DNA from: Bacteroides ndongoniae
Lineage (GTDB): Bacteria > Bacteroidota > Bacteroidia > Bacteroidales > Bacteroidaceae
Assembly (NCBI RefSeq): GCF_900108345.1
Contig: NZ_FNVV01000013.1
Coordinates: forward strand, 1,152,944 to 1,216,943
Reading direction: 5' to 3'
DNA length: 64,000 bases
A model generated the notes under the pieces. It was not told where the DNA came from, did no database searches, and saw only the letters and a program-made list of their open reading frames with translations. A program made the translations under genes and the position numbers. Shown one piece after another: positions 26,848-34,594 of the stretch (position 1 is its first letter; each line of letters opens with the position of its first letter).

Positions 26848-27027
26848 GCCGAAAAGGGGAGTTTCCGTGGCAAAGCTGAGGCTTTTGTGTCGGAAACTCC
26901 CCTTCTTTTTGCAGAAAACAAGCCTTTTCGGGACAGATAACAAGCCTTGTTGCGGACGGAAACAAGCAATCTTTGCGAGCAACACAAGCGTTGTTGCCGA
27001 GCAATGCAAGCGTTGTTCCTCTCGGCA
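26848..27027. repeat. Degenerate tandem array of about eight 22-bp units
   Basis: Between the CocE gene and the SDR gene, units starting at 26848 and every 22 bp to 27023 share an AACAAGC/TTGTTGC pattern. The last five are clearest, with ACAAGC at 26918, 26940, 26962 and 26984 and GCAAGC at 27006. The first units also form a strong inverted repeat (GGGGAGTTTCCG and CGGAAACTCCCC) that could end CocE transcription. The 11-mer GCGAGCAACAC is shared with the 22-bp array at 46508-46771. The rest of 26649-27096 holds no gene I can support. Confidence 0.8.
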
Positions 27028-27096
27028 AGGTGGTTTTTTGCTGTTTTGGGGCCCTGTTTTCGGCCCGCTGTGAAAAGCGGGTGTCAGCGAAAAGGC

Positions 27097-27924
27097 TTAT
27101 TCTTCATCAATTGGAAACAAATATTCGTATATGGGTGACGTTGTGGGCTGATACTTCCAACCGAAATCGTTGTGGTAAATCATCTGACGGCTCATGCCTC
27201 CGTCCACGGTGATGTTCTCGCCGTTGATGAACGAGTTGCGCTCGTCGCACAGGAAAGCTACCACGCGGGCTATGTCCTCCGGTTCGCCTACACGGCCGGA
27301 TGGATGCTGGTCGATGTCGCCCTTGCTGTAGAAGGGAGTGTAGGGTTGGTTCGGGTCGCCGTGGTAGTTACCGGTGTCTATCCAGCCGGGCGCTACCGAA
27401 TTGACGCGCGCCACGCCTGACAGACTGATGGCCAGTGCGTGCGTCAGTGCCGTAATGCCACCCTTGGCCGCCGTATAGCTCTCGGTGTTGGGTTGCGACT
27501 GGAAGGCACGGGTCGAAGAGATGTTTACGATGGACCCTATGCCGCAGAAGTGGTCTTTGAAGAGCTTGGCCAGCATGTAAGGAGCCGCCACGCCTACGCG
27601 CTGAATGTAGAGGAATTCGTCATAGTCGCAGTCGGTCAGGATGCCTCCGTTCGTCAGGCAGGCGTTGTTGATGAGGCAATGGATGCCTTGAGGTTGCTCG
27701 TCGAGTACCAGCTGGGCGAAGTCTTCCAGTGCCTGCCTGTCGGCTACGTCGCCTACAAAGCCGGTCACTTTATACCCCAGCTGGTGCATCCGTTCTACTT
27801 GGTTGAGGGTCACTTCGCGGTCGATGTCGATGAAGTAAACCTGGTCGCCCTCTGCTGCAAAATGTTCTACAATGCAACGGCCGATGCCGCCGGCTCCGCC
27901 CGTTACGATAATGATTCTGTTCAT
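27097..27924 (-). CDS. SDR-family NAD(P)-dependent oxidoreductase
   Basis: The 275-residue classical short-chain dehydrogenase has a TGGAGGIG nucleotide-binding motif (8-15), NNA near 86-88, and the catalytic set Ser137, Tyr150 and Lys154 (SYTAAKGG). DID at 33-35 after the second strand points to NAD rather than NADP preference. The C-terminus ends with the usual GENITVDGGMS plus an extra 30-residue tail. It is the last gene of the minus-strand run beginning at the HxlR gene, 16 nt after the DUF2200 gene. The substrate is unknown. Confidence 0.9.
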   Translation of the reverse strand: MNRIIIVTGGAGGIGRCIVEHFAAEGDQVYFIDIDREVTLNQVERMHQLGYKVTGFVGDVADRQALEDFAQLVLDEQPQGIHCLINNACLTNGGILTDCDYDEFLYIQRVGVAAPYMLAKLFKDHFCGIGSIVNISSTRAFQSQPNTESYTAAKGGITALTHALAISLSGVARVNSVAPGWIDTGNYHGDPNQPYTPFYSKGDIDQHPSGRVGEPEDIARVVAFLCDERNSFINGENITVDGGMSRQMIYHNDFGWKYQPTTSPIYEYLFPIDEE

Positions 27925-27940
27925 GGTTGGTTGATGTATG

Positions 27941-28312
27941 TTATGAGTTTCTTAAAATCTTTTCCATTGGTTTGCCTTTGGCCAGTTCGTCCACCAGCTT
28001 GTCCAGGTAACGTATTTCCTGCATTAGCGGTTCCTGAATCTCTTCTACCCGGATGCCGCAGATGCTTCCCGTAATTAGTTTACGGGCAGGGTTGGGAGCC
28101 GGGGCGTTGCGGAAAAAGTCGCCGTAGGTGGTAGGCTGGCTCAGCAGCTCTGCCAGTTGCAGGGGACTGTATCCGGTCAGCCAGCAGATTATCTCGTCTA
28201 CTTCTTCGCGGGTGCGTCCTTTGCGTGTGGCTTTGTTCACCAGTAGCGGATAGACTTTGTCAAGAGGCATCTGGTATACCTTCTCGAATGTTGATTGTCC
28301 GGTCTGTTTCAT
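27941..28312 (-). CDS. DUF2200 family protein
   Basis: The 123-residue cytoplasmic protein matches the DUF2200 pattern: [20 protein letters not shown] near the start, [10 protein letters not shown] in the middle and [20 protein letters not shown] near the end. The family's function is unknown. It is sandwiched between a DUF2867 gene (23-nt gap) and an SDR gene (16-nt gap) in one transcription direction, so it is probably part of a small operon of stress or detoxification character. Confidence 0.85.
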   Translation of the reverse strand: MKQTGQSTFEKVYQMPLDKVYPLLVNKATRKGRTREEVDEIICWLTGYSPLQLAELLSQPTTYGDFFRNAPAPNPARKLITGSICGIRVEEIQEPLMQEIRYLDKLVDELAKGKPMEKILRNS

Positions 28313-28335
28313 TGTTTCTTTCGGTTAGGGTTTTC

Positions 28336-28782
28336 TTATGGGTTGTTTTTCTTCTCCCAGTTTCGTGCTGCCCGTTTCAGCAGGGTTTTACAAATCAGGC
28401 AATGGAAAGGACGGATGAAGAAGAAATAGGTTTTGCCCAAAGTGTTATGGAATCTGACGGAAGTCATTATACGAATGGATTGGCATTGTGTGCGGTTGTC
28501 AGGGGCATCGCATTCCAACCGTACTTGAAAATTCAGATGTTTGTCCGACTTGCCGAAAACAATTCTTTCTTCGCTCTGTTCTTGTATCAACTCTGTAAAG
28601 CCACCTCCTTTTTGGAATCCAAACGGTTTTACTAACTGGTCGCGTAGCCTTAGCAAATATTGGACTGGTTTAGGATAGCATACGAACATCAGGTGGAACA
28701 AATCACCAGCTGTCATGCGGCAGGCATTTCGGACAGTTGTGGTGTAGGTGTCGGCATAATAGTTGGGGGCCATAACTTTCAT
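28336..28782 (-). CDS. DUF2867 family protein
   Basis: The 148-residue protein has DUF2867 features: an N-terminal YYADTYTTTV segment, a central FRxLxRDxL-like helix (YLLRLRDQLVKPFG) and a C-terminal RPFHCLICKTLLKRA. No signal peptide or membrane span is seen. Members are sometimes joined to SDR-type proteins in other genomes, which fits an SDR gene two positions downstream. The start lies 1 nt after the stop of the DUF3795 gene, so the two are coupled. Biochemical role unknown. Confidence 0.8.
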   Translation of the reverse strand: MKVMAPNYYADTYTTTVRNACRMTAGDLFHLMFVCYPKPVQYLLRLRDQLVKPFGFQKGGGFTELIQEQSEERIVFGKSDKHLNFQVRLECDAPDNRTQCQSIRIMTSVRFHNTLGKTYFFFIRPFHCLICKTLLKRAARNWEKKNNP

Positions 28783-28783
28783 T

Positions 28784-29143
28784 TTATTTTCTTTTTTTCA
28801 TGGTTTGCGCTTTCCGTCGGGTCATTTCTTCGGCGAAAGCTTCGCGTCCGTTGGCTTGGATGTAGCGGATGCACGCCGCGCGGTCGGAGTTGAACAGGAA
28901 GGCGAAGATTTTCCCTATCACATTGTTATGCGTCTTGCAGGCTTTTACGTCCGTACTGCATTCGGCACAACTGTGAAAGCCATTCTTCTGGCAGCACTGT
29001 CTGATTTTGCACCAAGTTGCCTTGTCGTTCTGGCGGCATCCCGGACACTTACCGTTGAGGTATTTACGACATGCTCCGCAATACAGGCCACAGGCGGCGA
29101 TGTAATTTGTGGAGGCGGTGATGGGCTTCGTTTCGTTTTTCAT
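28784..29143 (-). CDS. DUF3795 family cysteine-rich protein
   Basis: The 119-residue protein opens with the DUF3795 signature AACGLYCGACRKYLNGKCPG and has about a dozen cysteines, most in CxxC or CxxxC pairs (WCKIRQCCQKNGFHSC). This suggests binding of zinc or an iron-sulfur cluster. A Lys/Arg-rich C-terminus follows. Function unknown. A second DUF3795-like Cys-rich domain occurs 3 kb upstream on the same strand (32012-32545), fused to a helix-hairpin-helix domain. The 5' leader region contains the 123-bp palindrome. Confidence 0.82.
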   Translation of the reverse strand: MKNETKPITASTNYIAACGLYCGACRKYLNGKCPGCRQNDKATWCKIRQCCQKNGFHSCAECSTDVKACKTHNNVIGKIFAFLFNSDRAACIRYIQANGREAFAEEMTRRKAQTMKKRK

Positions 29144-29230
29144 TTGTATCTACTTTTTTACGTTTTATCCTTCAGTTGCCATAAGGATATCTTTTTAAAA
29201 GCAAAAGCGTGGAACTGCAATGCCACATCT

Positions 29231-29353
29231 TAGTTTGAAGGTCCTGAGAAAACCTGAGATACAGACATGAGTATAGCAGCCCACGCTATAGCGTGAGAAC
29301 CACTATGCTTTTCCTTGTATCTCTTTTTGAAAGTTTCTCAGGTTTTCAAACTA
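29231..29353. repeat. 123-bp nested palindrome (MITE-like or cruciform-forming)
   Basis: Successive arm pairs face each other. They are TAGTTTGAA/TTCAAACTA at the ends, CCTGAGAAA/TTTCTCAGG, then GAGATACA/TGTATCTC. Near the centre lies a perfect 14-bp palindrome CACGCTATAGCGTG (29282-29295). It is in the spacer upstream of the DUF3795 gene and downstream of the two-GNAT gene. The terminal inverted repeats and the lack of coding content resemble a miniature transposable element. No clear target duplication is seen. Confidence 0.8.
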
Positions 29354-29417
29354 CAAGATAAGCATAACGCTTCTTTCTTTACTTAATATGCCATGGACGA
29401 ATTACTTCTTCCGCTTG

Positions 29418-29425
29418 CAAATATA
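29418..29425 (-). promoter_or_regulatory. Promoter -7 element upstream of the DUF3795-DUF2867-DUF2200-SDR group
   Basis: TATATTTG on the minus strand matches TAnnTTTG. The -33 region is not clear. Transcripts from here would carry the 123-bp palindrome in the leader. Confidence 0.4.
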
Positions 29426-29482
29426 AGTAAATTCTTTGGTTATAGGATATAATCAGATGCCGATAAAGTTACTGATGCTTGT

Positions 29483-30373
29483 TTAAAGTTTCATTTTCAG
29501 AATAGGAAACGGATTGCCTTGTTCGTCGGTTTCGGTTCGCTCAAAGGTGTGGAAACCCAGATGTCGGTAGAAACCTTCGGCTTGGGGATTCTGCTCGTTC
29601 ACGTCTACATAGCGTATGTGATAATGTTCGATAGCCGTGCGGACAAGCTGTTTACCTATTCCTTTCCCGAAACAGTTGGGAGAAACGAATAGCATTTCTA
29701 TTTTTTCTCCTTCGATGCCCAGGAAAGCAACCGGTAGGCTGCCTTGATACGATACAGTTAAGGAAGTAATGCCTCGGATGGCTTCATCTACAAACGGGGT
29801 GAGCTGCAGGATGTCCTCCTCGGTCAGGAAATGATGACTTGCCCGTACCGATGCATCCCATAATCCGACTAAAGTATGTATAAGGTCGTCGGTGCGTTCA
29901 GAAAGAGGAAGGTTGCGAAGTTCAATCAGGCTTTTCCGCAAGTAAATCATATCTTTCAGTACCTTCCCGTCTTCCACAATCGGATGGTCGTAATTGCGGG
30001 TAAAGAAGTCGGCGACGGTATGCGAATAAGTAAAGCCACAGCTTTTGTAAAAGCTGAGAGTCTGCCTGCTTTCGCCCGTACCGACGAGTAGCGTGTGGCA
30101 CACGTCGGCATAGTATCGGCTGACGAATTCCGCCATTTGCCGGCCATACCCCTTGCGCTGGCAGGCAGGTGCAACGGCCAGGTTCTTCAGTTCGAGGACT
30201 CCGTTTCCCTCGTCCGTCACAACGGCTACGGAGATAGGGATTGCTTCAGCGTCGGACATGACGAACAAATCTCCCCGCTCCAGGTAGCGGTCGATCATTG
30301 ACTCCTGCTCGTCGGCAAGCAGCAGGAGGGAGAGAAAGCGTTTCTTGTCGGTGGTGATGAGTTGGATGTTCAT
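29483..30373 (-). CDS. Two-domain GNAT acetyltransferase
   Basis: The 296-residue protein contains two GNAT folds. The first (about 1-148) has the acetyl-CoA loop CQRKGYGRQ at 71-79. The second (about 150-296) has WDASVRASHHFLTEEDI, typical of YjaB-like enzymes, and the loop FGKGIGKQL at 235-243. The ATG overlaps the stop of the preceding three-GNAT gene by 4 bp (30370-30373), so translation is coupled. Substrates may be amino groups of proteins, peptides or small molecules; none can be assigned. Confidence 0.88.
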   Translation of the reverse strand: MNIQLITTDKKRFLSLLLLADEQESMIDRYLERGDLFVMSDAEAIPISVAVVTDEGNGVLELKNLAVAPACQRKGYGRQMAEFVSRYYADVCHTLLVGTGESRQTLSFYKSCGFTYSHTVADFFTRNYDHPIVEDGKVLKDMIYLRKSLIELRNLPLSERTDDLIHTLVGLWDASVRASHHFLTEEDILQLTPFVDEAIRGITSLTVSYQGSLPVAFLGIEGEKIEMLFVSPNCFGKGIGKQLVRTAIEHYHIRYVDVNEQNPQAEGFYRHLGFHTFERTETDEQGNPFPILKMKL

Positions 30374-31941
30374 GCAAACTCTTCTTTCAGCAGTTCAAAA
30401 TAGTGGGCATCTACAAAGCGGCCGTTCTTGAAACAGGCATTGCGGAGAACACTTACCTTACGGAAACCGACTTTTTCGAGTACCCGCATGGAGGCGATGT
30501 TGCTTTCATACACGTTGGCAAAGATACGGACGACGTCTGTCGCAGCCAAATATTGTCGCAAGGCTTCGCGCAAGGCCTCGCTGGCAATGCCTTGGTTCCA
30601 GAAGGGCTCTGCCAGCCAATAACCGGTTTCGGCATTGAAGCGTTCCACATCTGTTCCCCGCATAAAGCTGATATTGCCGGCAGCTTCACCGTTTATTTCG
30701 ATGCAGTACTCGCCGGGCTCTTGCCGGCTTGTTGCATAGTCGATAAAAGAGTGGGCATCTGCTTCCGTATAAGGGAAGGGGAGGCGGTCGCGGCAGTTAT
30801 CCCAAATCTTCTTGTTGTTCAGGTATTTTGCCAATGAGGGCACGTCGGACGATTCCCATGGCCGCAGACGGAATCGGGGCGTGACACAGCTTGATTGTTG
30901 TGCAATCTGTTGCTTATTCTCCGTTTGAGTAGCCAGAGAGGAAGGCAGGACTTTCCTCATTACATAGTTGGTCAATTGCAGCCGATTGGCCTGTGCGCGT
31001 TGTTCACGTTCGACGGCATAGCCCCGATGTTCGAAGAAGGGACGGGCGGTGATACTTACTTCGGAAGTTATTTCGCGGATGCCGTGCTCCGTGGCGTAGA
31101 CTTCTATCTGTTGCAACAGGGCGGTAGCAATACCTTCTCCCTGATGGTCCTTGTGGACGAACATGGAGTGCAGGTAGCCATCGTTGCGGATGGAGGTAAA
31201 GCCGATGATACGGCCTTCGGCATCGCAGGCAGCGATGAAGTGCAGGGTGGCAAGCAGTTTCTCCCAGTGACCGGGCCGGTCGGCACACGAAGCCCAGTCG
31301 GCTACTTCCTCAGTGGTATAGTCGCGGGCATTGACCGTCAGCACGGTGTTGCAGAAAAGGCTTTTCAGTTCGGATATGTCGGCCGTGGTGGCGGGTCGGA
31401 AGGTGATGGTGGGAGAGACCGCCTGGTTGCGATGCGAGGTTTTCATAAGTGGGTGCGTTGATAAGTTACATACCATAATATATTCTTCTTCCGTCTCCTT
31501 CACTGCTTCAAAGCCGAGTTTTGTGTAGAGGCGGACGGCAGGATTAGCCTTCTGTACCGAGAGCGACACTTGCCGATAGCTTTTGCCGTGCAGCAGATCG
31601 AGCATTCCTTTCATCAGGCGGGTACCGATGCCATGCCCCCGAAAGTCTTTGTAGAGGGAGATGGCGAGTGAGGGAGTATGCCCGTCCACATGTCCGTAGT
31701 CGTTCATCTGTCGAACCCAGACGGCACCGACAACTTTACCCGAAGCTTCGGCCACCAGGCAGTAGTCGTCGGGTTGGGTGCCGAAGTCCCGGATATAGAC
31801 TTGCAGCTCGGGCAGCTGGATGACACTGCGAGGCGGAGGAGGGGTGCCTTCGGGCAGGTAGATGGCTTCGTAAAGGAAGTCGCTCAGCAAGTGGGTTTCT
31901 TCCGGAAGCAGGGGACGGATGGTGCAAGGCTGGTTCTTCAT
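30370..31941 (-). CDS. Three-domain GNAT acetyltransferase fusion
   Basis: The 523-residue protein consists of three complete GNAT domains. Domain 1 (about 1-165) has loop RGHGIGTRLM at 101-110. Domain 2 (about 175-330) has QGEGIATAL at 267-275. Domain 3 (about 355-520) is a RimJ/RimL-type domain with WNQGIASEAL at 448-457. The joint after domain 1 still contains an internal Met-Lys start-like sequence (residue 166), as if separate genes had been merged. All three acetyl-CoA loops look intact. Three active GNAT units in one chain is unusual. Confidence 0.88.
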   Translation of the reverse strand: MKNQPCTIRPLLPEETHLLSDFLYEAIYLPEGTPPPPRSVIQLPELQVYIRDFGTQPDDYCLVAEASGKVVGAVWVRQMNDYGHVDGHTPSLAISLYKDFRGHGIGTRLMKGMLDLLHGKSYRQVSLSVQKANPAVRLYTKLGFEAVKETEEEYIMVCNLSTHPLMKTSHRNQAVSPTITFRPATTADISELKSLFCNTVLTVNARDYTTEEVADWASCADRPGHWEKLLATLHFIAACDAEGRIIGFTSIRNDGYLHSMFVHKDHQGEGIATALLQQIEVYATEHGIREITSEVSITARPFFEHRGYAVEREQRAQANRLQLTNYVMRKVLPSSLATQTENKQQIAQQSSCVTPRFRLRPWESSDVPSLAKYLNNKKIWDNCRDRLPFPYTEADAHSFIDYATSRQEPGEYCIEINGEAAGNISFMRGTDVERFNAETGYWLAEPFWNQGIASEALREALRQYLAATDVVRIFANVYESNIASMRVLEKVGFRKVSVLRNACFKNGRFVDAHYFELLKEEFA

Positions 31942-32011
31942 CTTTAGTCTGTTGAAATGGCGGATAAAGATAAGAAACTTTTCTTTTATACCTTCCAGAA
32001 AGGTGATTTCT

Positions 32012-32545
32012 TTATTTCTTCGCCGCTTCCTGCAGGCGTTCCAGCATCCTGTTCAGGTGGGCATTGTTCTCCTCGTCCGTCAGGGTGGGGTCTTTCATGA
32101 AGCGGTGGCAAGGCAGTTCGGGGCAGCCACCGCAGTTCTTTTTTCTTTTCTCGCGGCAGCATTGGTAGATGGGGCAGACATCGTGGTCCGTATACCGGAG
32201 CCAGAATACCTTGCCGCGGATCTTCCGGCATCCGCTGCATGCAGTAGGGAAGTTGCCGCATTCGGTACATACGGCTCCGCAGGGCGAGGGTTCGACAAAT
32301 TCATCTTTCCACAACCACCATTTGCATTTGTCGGGGTCGGGATTCTCGGCATTGACAAAGTATTCTACGGCGCGGTACAGATAGAGCTGGCAGCGGTCTA
32401 TCAGGCAACCGCGCAGTCGGCATTCTTCGGCATAGAGTTCTTCTGCCCGCTTGCCGCGCAGGGAGGCGATGGTGGTGTAGCCCATGGCAATCAGGTCTTG
32501 CTCGGTCTGCGTACCTACGTTGGGGATTTGGCGGAGTTCGGTCAT
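32012..32545 (-). CDS. Cdd1-type helix-hairpin-helix domain fused to a DUF3795-like Cys-rich domain
   Basis: Residues about 1-65 (LRQIPNVGTQTEQDLIAMGY, then ELYAEECRLRGCLIDRCQLY) match the Cdd1/pathogenicity-locus family with a helix-hairpin-helix, a fold used for non-specific DNA contact. Residues about 85-165 are a Cys-rich segment resembling DUF3795 (PCGAVCTECGNFPTACSGC, CPIYQCC, CGGCPELPC). The start overlaps the preceding GNAT gene by 4 bp. A metal-binding, DNA-associated role is possible but not shown. Confidence 0.8.
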   Translation of the reverse strand: MTELRQIPNVGTQTEQDLIAMGYTTIASLRGKRAEELYAEECRLRGCLIDRCQLYLYRAVEYFVNAENPDPDKCKWWLWKDEFVEPSPCGAVCTECGNFPTACSGCRKIRGKVFWLRYTDHDVCPIYQCCREKRKKNCGGCPELPCHRFMKDPTLTDEENNAHLNRMLERLQEAAKK

Positions 32546-33135
32546 AATAAGGGATGATTAGAAGTTTCGGATGGGAGATTTATGTTATTGAGGGTATTCC
32601 ATTCTTCTTTTGTCATCCGCATGAAATGTTCGGTGCGGACATCGCCCAACGGTGATATTTTTCCAGTTTCGGTGTGGTGAAAAGTAAATCCACATTTTTG
32701 CATGACGCGGCACGACTTTATATTACCGTCATAATAACCACACCAGACAGTCTGTATGTTAAGTTCTTCAAAACAACGGTGTAGTAAACTACGTACAGCT
32801 TCAGGTATCAGCCCCTGTCCCCAATAAGGTACCCCTATCCAGTATCCGATTTCGGCATCGCCTTGTTCCATTGTGGCGCTGTGCATACCGTCACTGAACA
32901 TGATGCCAACACTGCCTACAGGCTCACCAGTGGCCTTTAACACAACAGCGTAAGTTTCGGGAGCAGAGAAGATGGTACGGATGATTTCAAGACTGTTTTC
33001 TATTGATGTATGCGGTGGCCATCCGGCAATCGGACCTATATCCGGGTGGCAGGCATATCGGTACAGTGAAGGGGCATCATCTTCGTTCCACGGGCGGAGG
33101 ACGAGGCGTGAAGTTTCAAGTGTATTTGTTTTCAT
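32542..33135 (-). CDS. GNAT acetyltransferase, RimJ/RimL type
   Basis: The 197-residue single-domain enzyme begins LETSRLVLRPWNEDDAPSLY, the hallmark of the RimJ/RimL/ribosomal N-acetyltransferase group, and has the acetyl-CoA loop PYWGQGLIPEAVRSLL. Later it has the GYYDGNIKSCRVMQKCGF segment. The stop overlaps the start of the Cdd1-DUF3795 gene (ATGA), so the two are translationally coupled. Likely acetylates alpha-amino groups or small molecules; the target is unknown. Confidence 0.88.
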   Translation of the reverse strand: MKTNTLETSRLVLRPWNEDDAPSLYRYACHPDIGPIAGWPPHTSIENSLEIIRTIFSAPETYAVVLKATGEPVGSVGIMFSDGMHSATMEQGDAEIGYWIGVPYWGQGLIPEAVRSLLHRCFEELNIQTVWCGYYDGNIKSCRVMQKCGFTFHHTETGKISPLGDVRTEHFMRMTKEEWNTLNNINLPSETSNHPLL

Positions 33136-33184
33136 GGGTAATGAAAATAACTAAAATGTAATATTTATGTAGTTTATTGTACTC

Positions 33185-33946
33185 TTATTTCTGCCGATGG
33201 CAGATGGTTCCCGTAGCCTGATAGGTAGGCATCACCAGCACTTCGGCTATCTGCATGTGCTCAGGGGCCGAGGCGGCATAATAGACTACGTCGGCAATGT
33301 CGTCGCCCGTCAGCGGACGGATGCCGTCGTACACGTTGTCGGCTTTCTGCTTGTCGCCGCGGAAGCGGATCACGGAGAAATTGGTTTCCACCATGCCGGG
33401 CTTGATGTTTGTCACCCGCAGGGGCGTGTCCACCAGGTCGATGCGCAGTCCGTCGGACAGAGCTTTGACGGCAGCCTTCGTGGCGCAATAGACGCTGCCT
33501 CCGGCATAGGCTGCATCGCCTGCAATGGAGCCGATGTTGATAATGTGTCCGCGTCCGCGCTCCACCATGCCGGGCACTATCATGCGCGTCATGGCCAGCA
33601 GGGCCTTGATGTTGGTGTCGATGACCACGTCCCACTCGTCCAGCGAACCTTCGTATTCCTTGTCCATGCCGATGACCAGTCCGGCGTTGTTCACCAGCAC
33701 GTCGATGTCCCTCCAGCGTCCTTCGAGTGAGTCTATGGCCCGCTGCATGGCCTGGCGGTCGCGTACGTCGAAGGGCAGTGTGAGCACTTCCACGCCCTGT
33801 GCCGTGAGTTCCTGCTTCAGGGCTTCCAGTTTTTCGGTGTTCCGTCCGTTCAGTATCAGGTTACTACCCATAGCCGCAAACTTGCGGGCACATCCTTCAC
33901 CGATTCCACTGGTGGAGCCGGTGATGAAAATCAGTTTTCCTTTCAT
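33185..33946 (-). CDS. SDR-family oxidoreductase (YdfG-like)
   Basis: The 253-residue classical SDR has TGSTSGIG (9-16), NGR at 33-35 after strand two (Arg favours NADP), VNNAG at 85-89, and the catalytic set Ser140, Tyr153 and Lys157. The C-terminal half resembles 3-hydroxy-acid/serine dehydrogenases of the YdfG group (PGMVETNFSVIRFRGD). It begins 41 nt after the HxlR regulator gene, so it is the most likely regulated target. HxlR/SDR pairs are common in reactive-carbonyl or electrophile responses; that role is inferred. Confidence 0.9.
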   Translation of the reverse strand: MKGKLIFITGSTSGIGEGCARKFAAMGSNLILNGRNTEKLEALKQELTAQGVEVLTLPFDVRDRQAMQRAIDSLEGRWRDIDVLVNNAGLVIGMDKEYEGSLDEWDVVIDTNIKALLAMTRMIVPGMVERGRGHIINIGSIAGDAAYAGGSVYCATKAAVKALSDGLRIDLVDTPLRVTNIKPGMVETNFSVIRFRGDKQKADNVYDGIRPLTGDDIADVVYYAASAPEHMQIAEVLVMPTYQATGTICHRQK

Positions 33947-33987
33947 ATCTTATAGAGGTTGATTGATGAATTGTTGCATGCATGCGT

Positions 33988-34359
33988 CTATTTCGTCTCG
34001 TCGAACCGTTTGCGGTGCGAAACGATTTTTTGCATATTCTCCAAGGCCCACTCGGTCAGTCGGTTGATGTGAGGGATGAGTGAATCGCCGATGTCAGTCA
34101 GGCGGTATTCCACTTTGGGCGGAACGACGGGATATACTTTTCTGGAAATCAGTCCGTCGGCTTCCAGCGTTCGGAGCGTGCCCGACAGCATTCTGGGGGA
34201 TATGTCGGGGATGGCTCGGCACAACTCGTTGAAACGGATCACTTTGTGCTCGTCGATGGTGAGCAGGACGAGAAAAGACCATTTGTCGCCAAAGCGTGCA
34301 ATGACGTTGCGAATGGGACAGATTTCTATAATCGAATTAGTATCTCCTTTTTTTTGCAT
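33988..34359 (-). CDS. HxlR-family transcriptional regulator
   Basis: The 123-residue winged-helix protein has the family signature CPIRNVIARFGDKWSFLVL (14-32), then RFNELCRAIPDISPRMLSGTLRTLEADGLI. Cys14 is the position used as redox or electrophile sensor in some HxlR members such as HypR. It heads the minus-strand run starting with an SDR gene and is divergent from a cupin gene. It may control both directions from the 235-bp spacer 34360-34594. No obvious operator could be picked by eye. Confidence 0.9.
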   Translation of the reverse strand: MQKKGDTNSIIEICPIRNVIARFGDKWSFLVLLTIDEHKVIRFNELCRAIPDISPRMLSGTLRTLEADGLISRKVYPVVPPKVEYRLTDIGDSLIPHINRLTEWALENMQKIVSHRKRFDETK

Positions 34360-34391
34360 GTTCCGATGTGGGTTAGCTTGGGTTTCGCAGG

Positions 34392-34399
34392 CAAAGCTA
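34392..34399 (-). promoter_or_regulatory. Promoter -7 element of the HxlR gene
   Basis: TAGCTTTG on the minus strand matches TAnnTTTG 33 nt before the ATG. No clear -33 element. Confidence 0.4.
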
Positions 34400-34526
34400 A
34401 CATTTTTTTTCCTGACTACCGACTGTACGGAGGCATTATATTTTTTCTATTTTTTTATGTTCGCGCAACTGCCTGATTCTCTGCAATAGTGAGGAAAAGG
34501 TTAGTATGGGATGAATTTGTAACTTC

Positions 34527-34557
34527 TTGACAAATAGTTTTTTAGTGGATAACTTTG
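34527..34557 (+). promoter_or_regulatory. Promoter of the cupin gene
   Basis: TTG (34527-34529), 20 nt, then TAACTTTG (34550-34557): a consensus Bacteroidetes promoter 38 nt upstream of the cupin ATG. Confidence 0.75.
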
Positions 34558-34594
34558 CAGCGTGAATCGTAATTGATATAAACAAGAACATCGT

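Noticed and set aside
26560..27212. Overlapping frames of 60-150 codons between the CocE gene and the SDR gene
   Set aside because: They are shadows of the CocE and SDR genes or cross the 22-bp array. None has domain content.
28225..28635. 136-codon plus-strand frame over DUF2200/DUF2867
   Set aside because: Antisense to two recognised genes, with no domain of its own.
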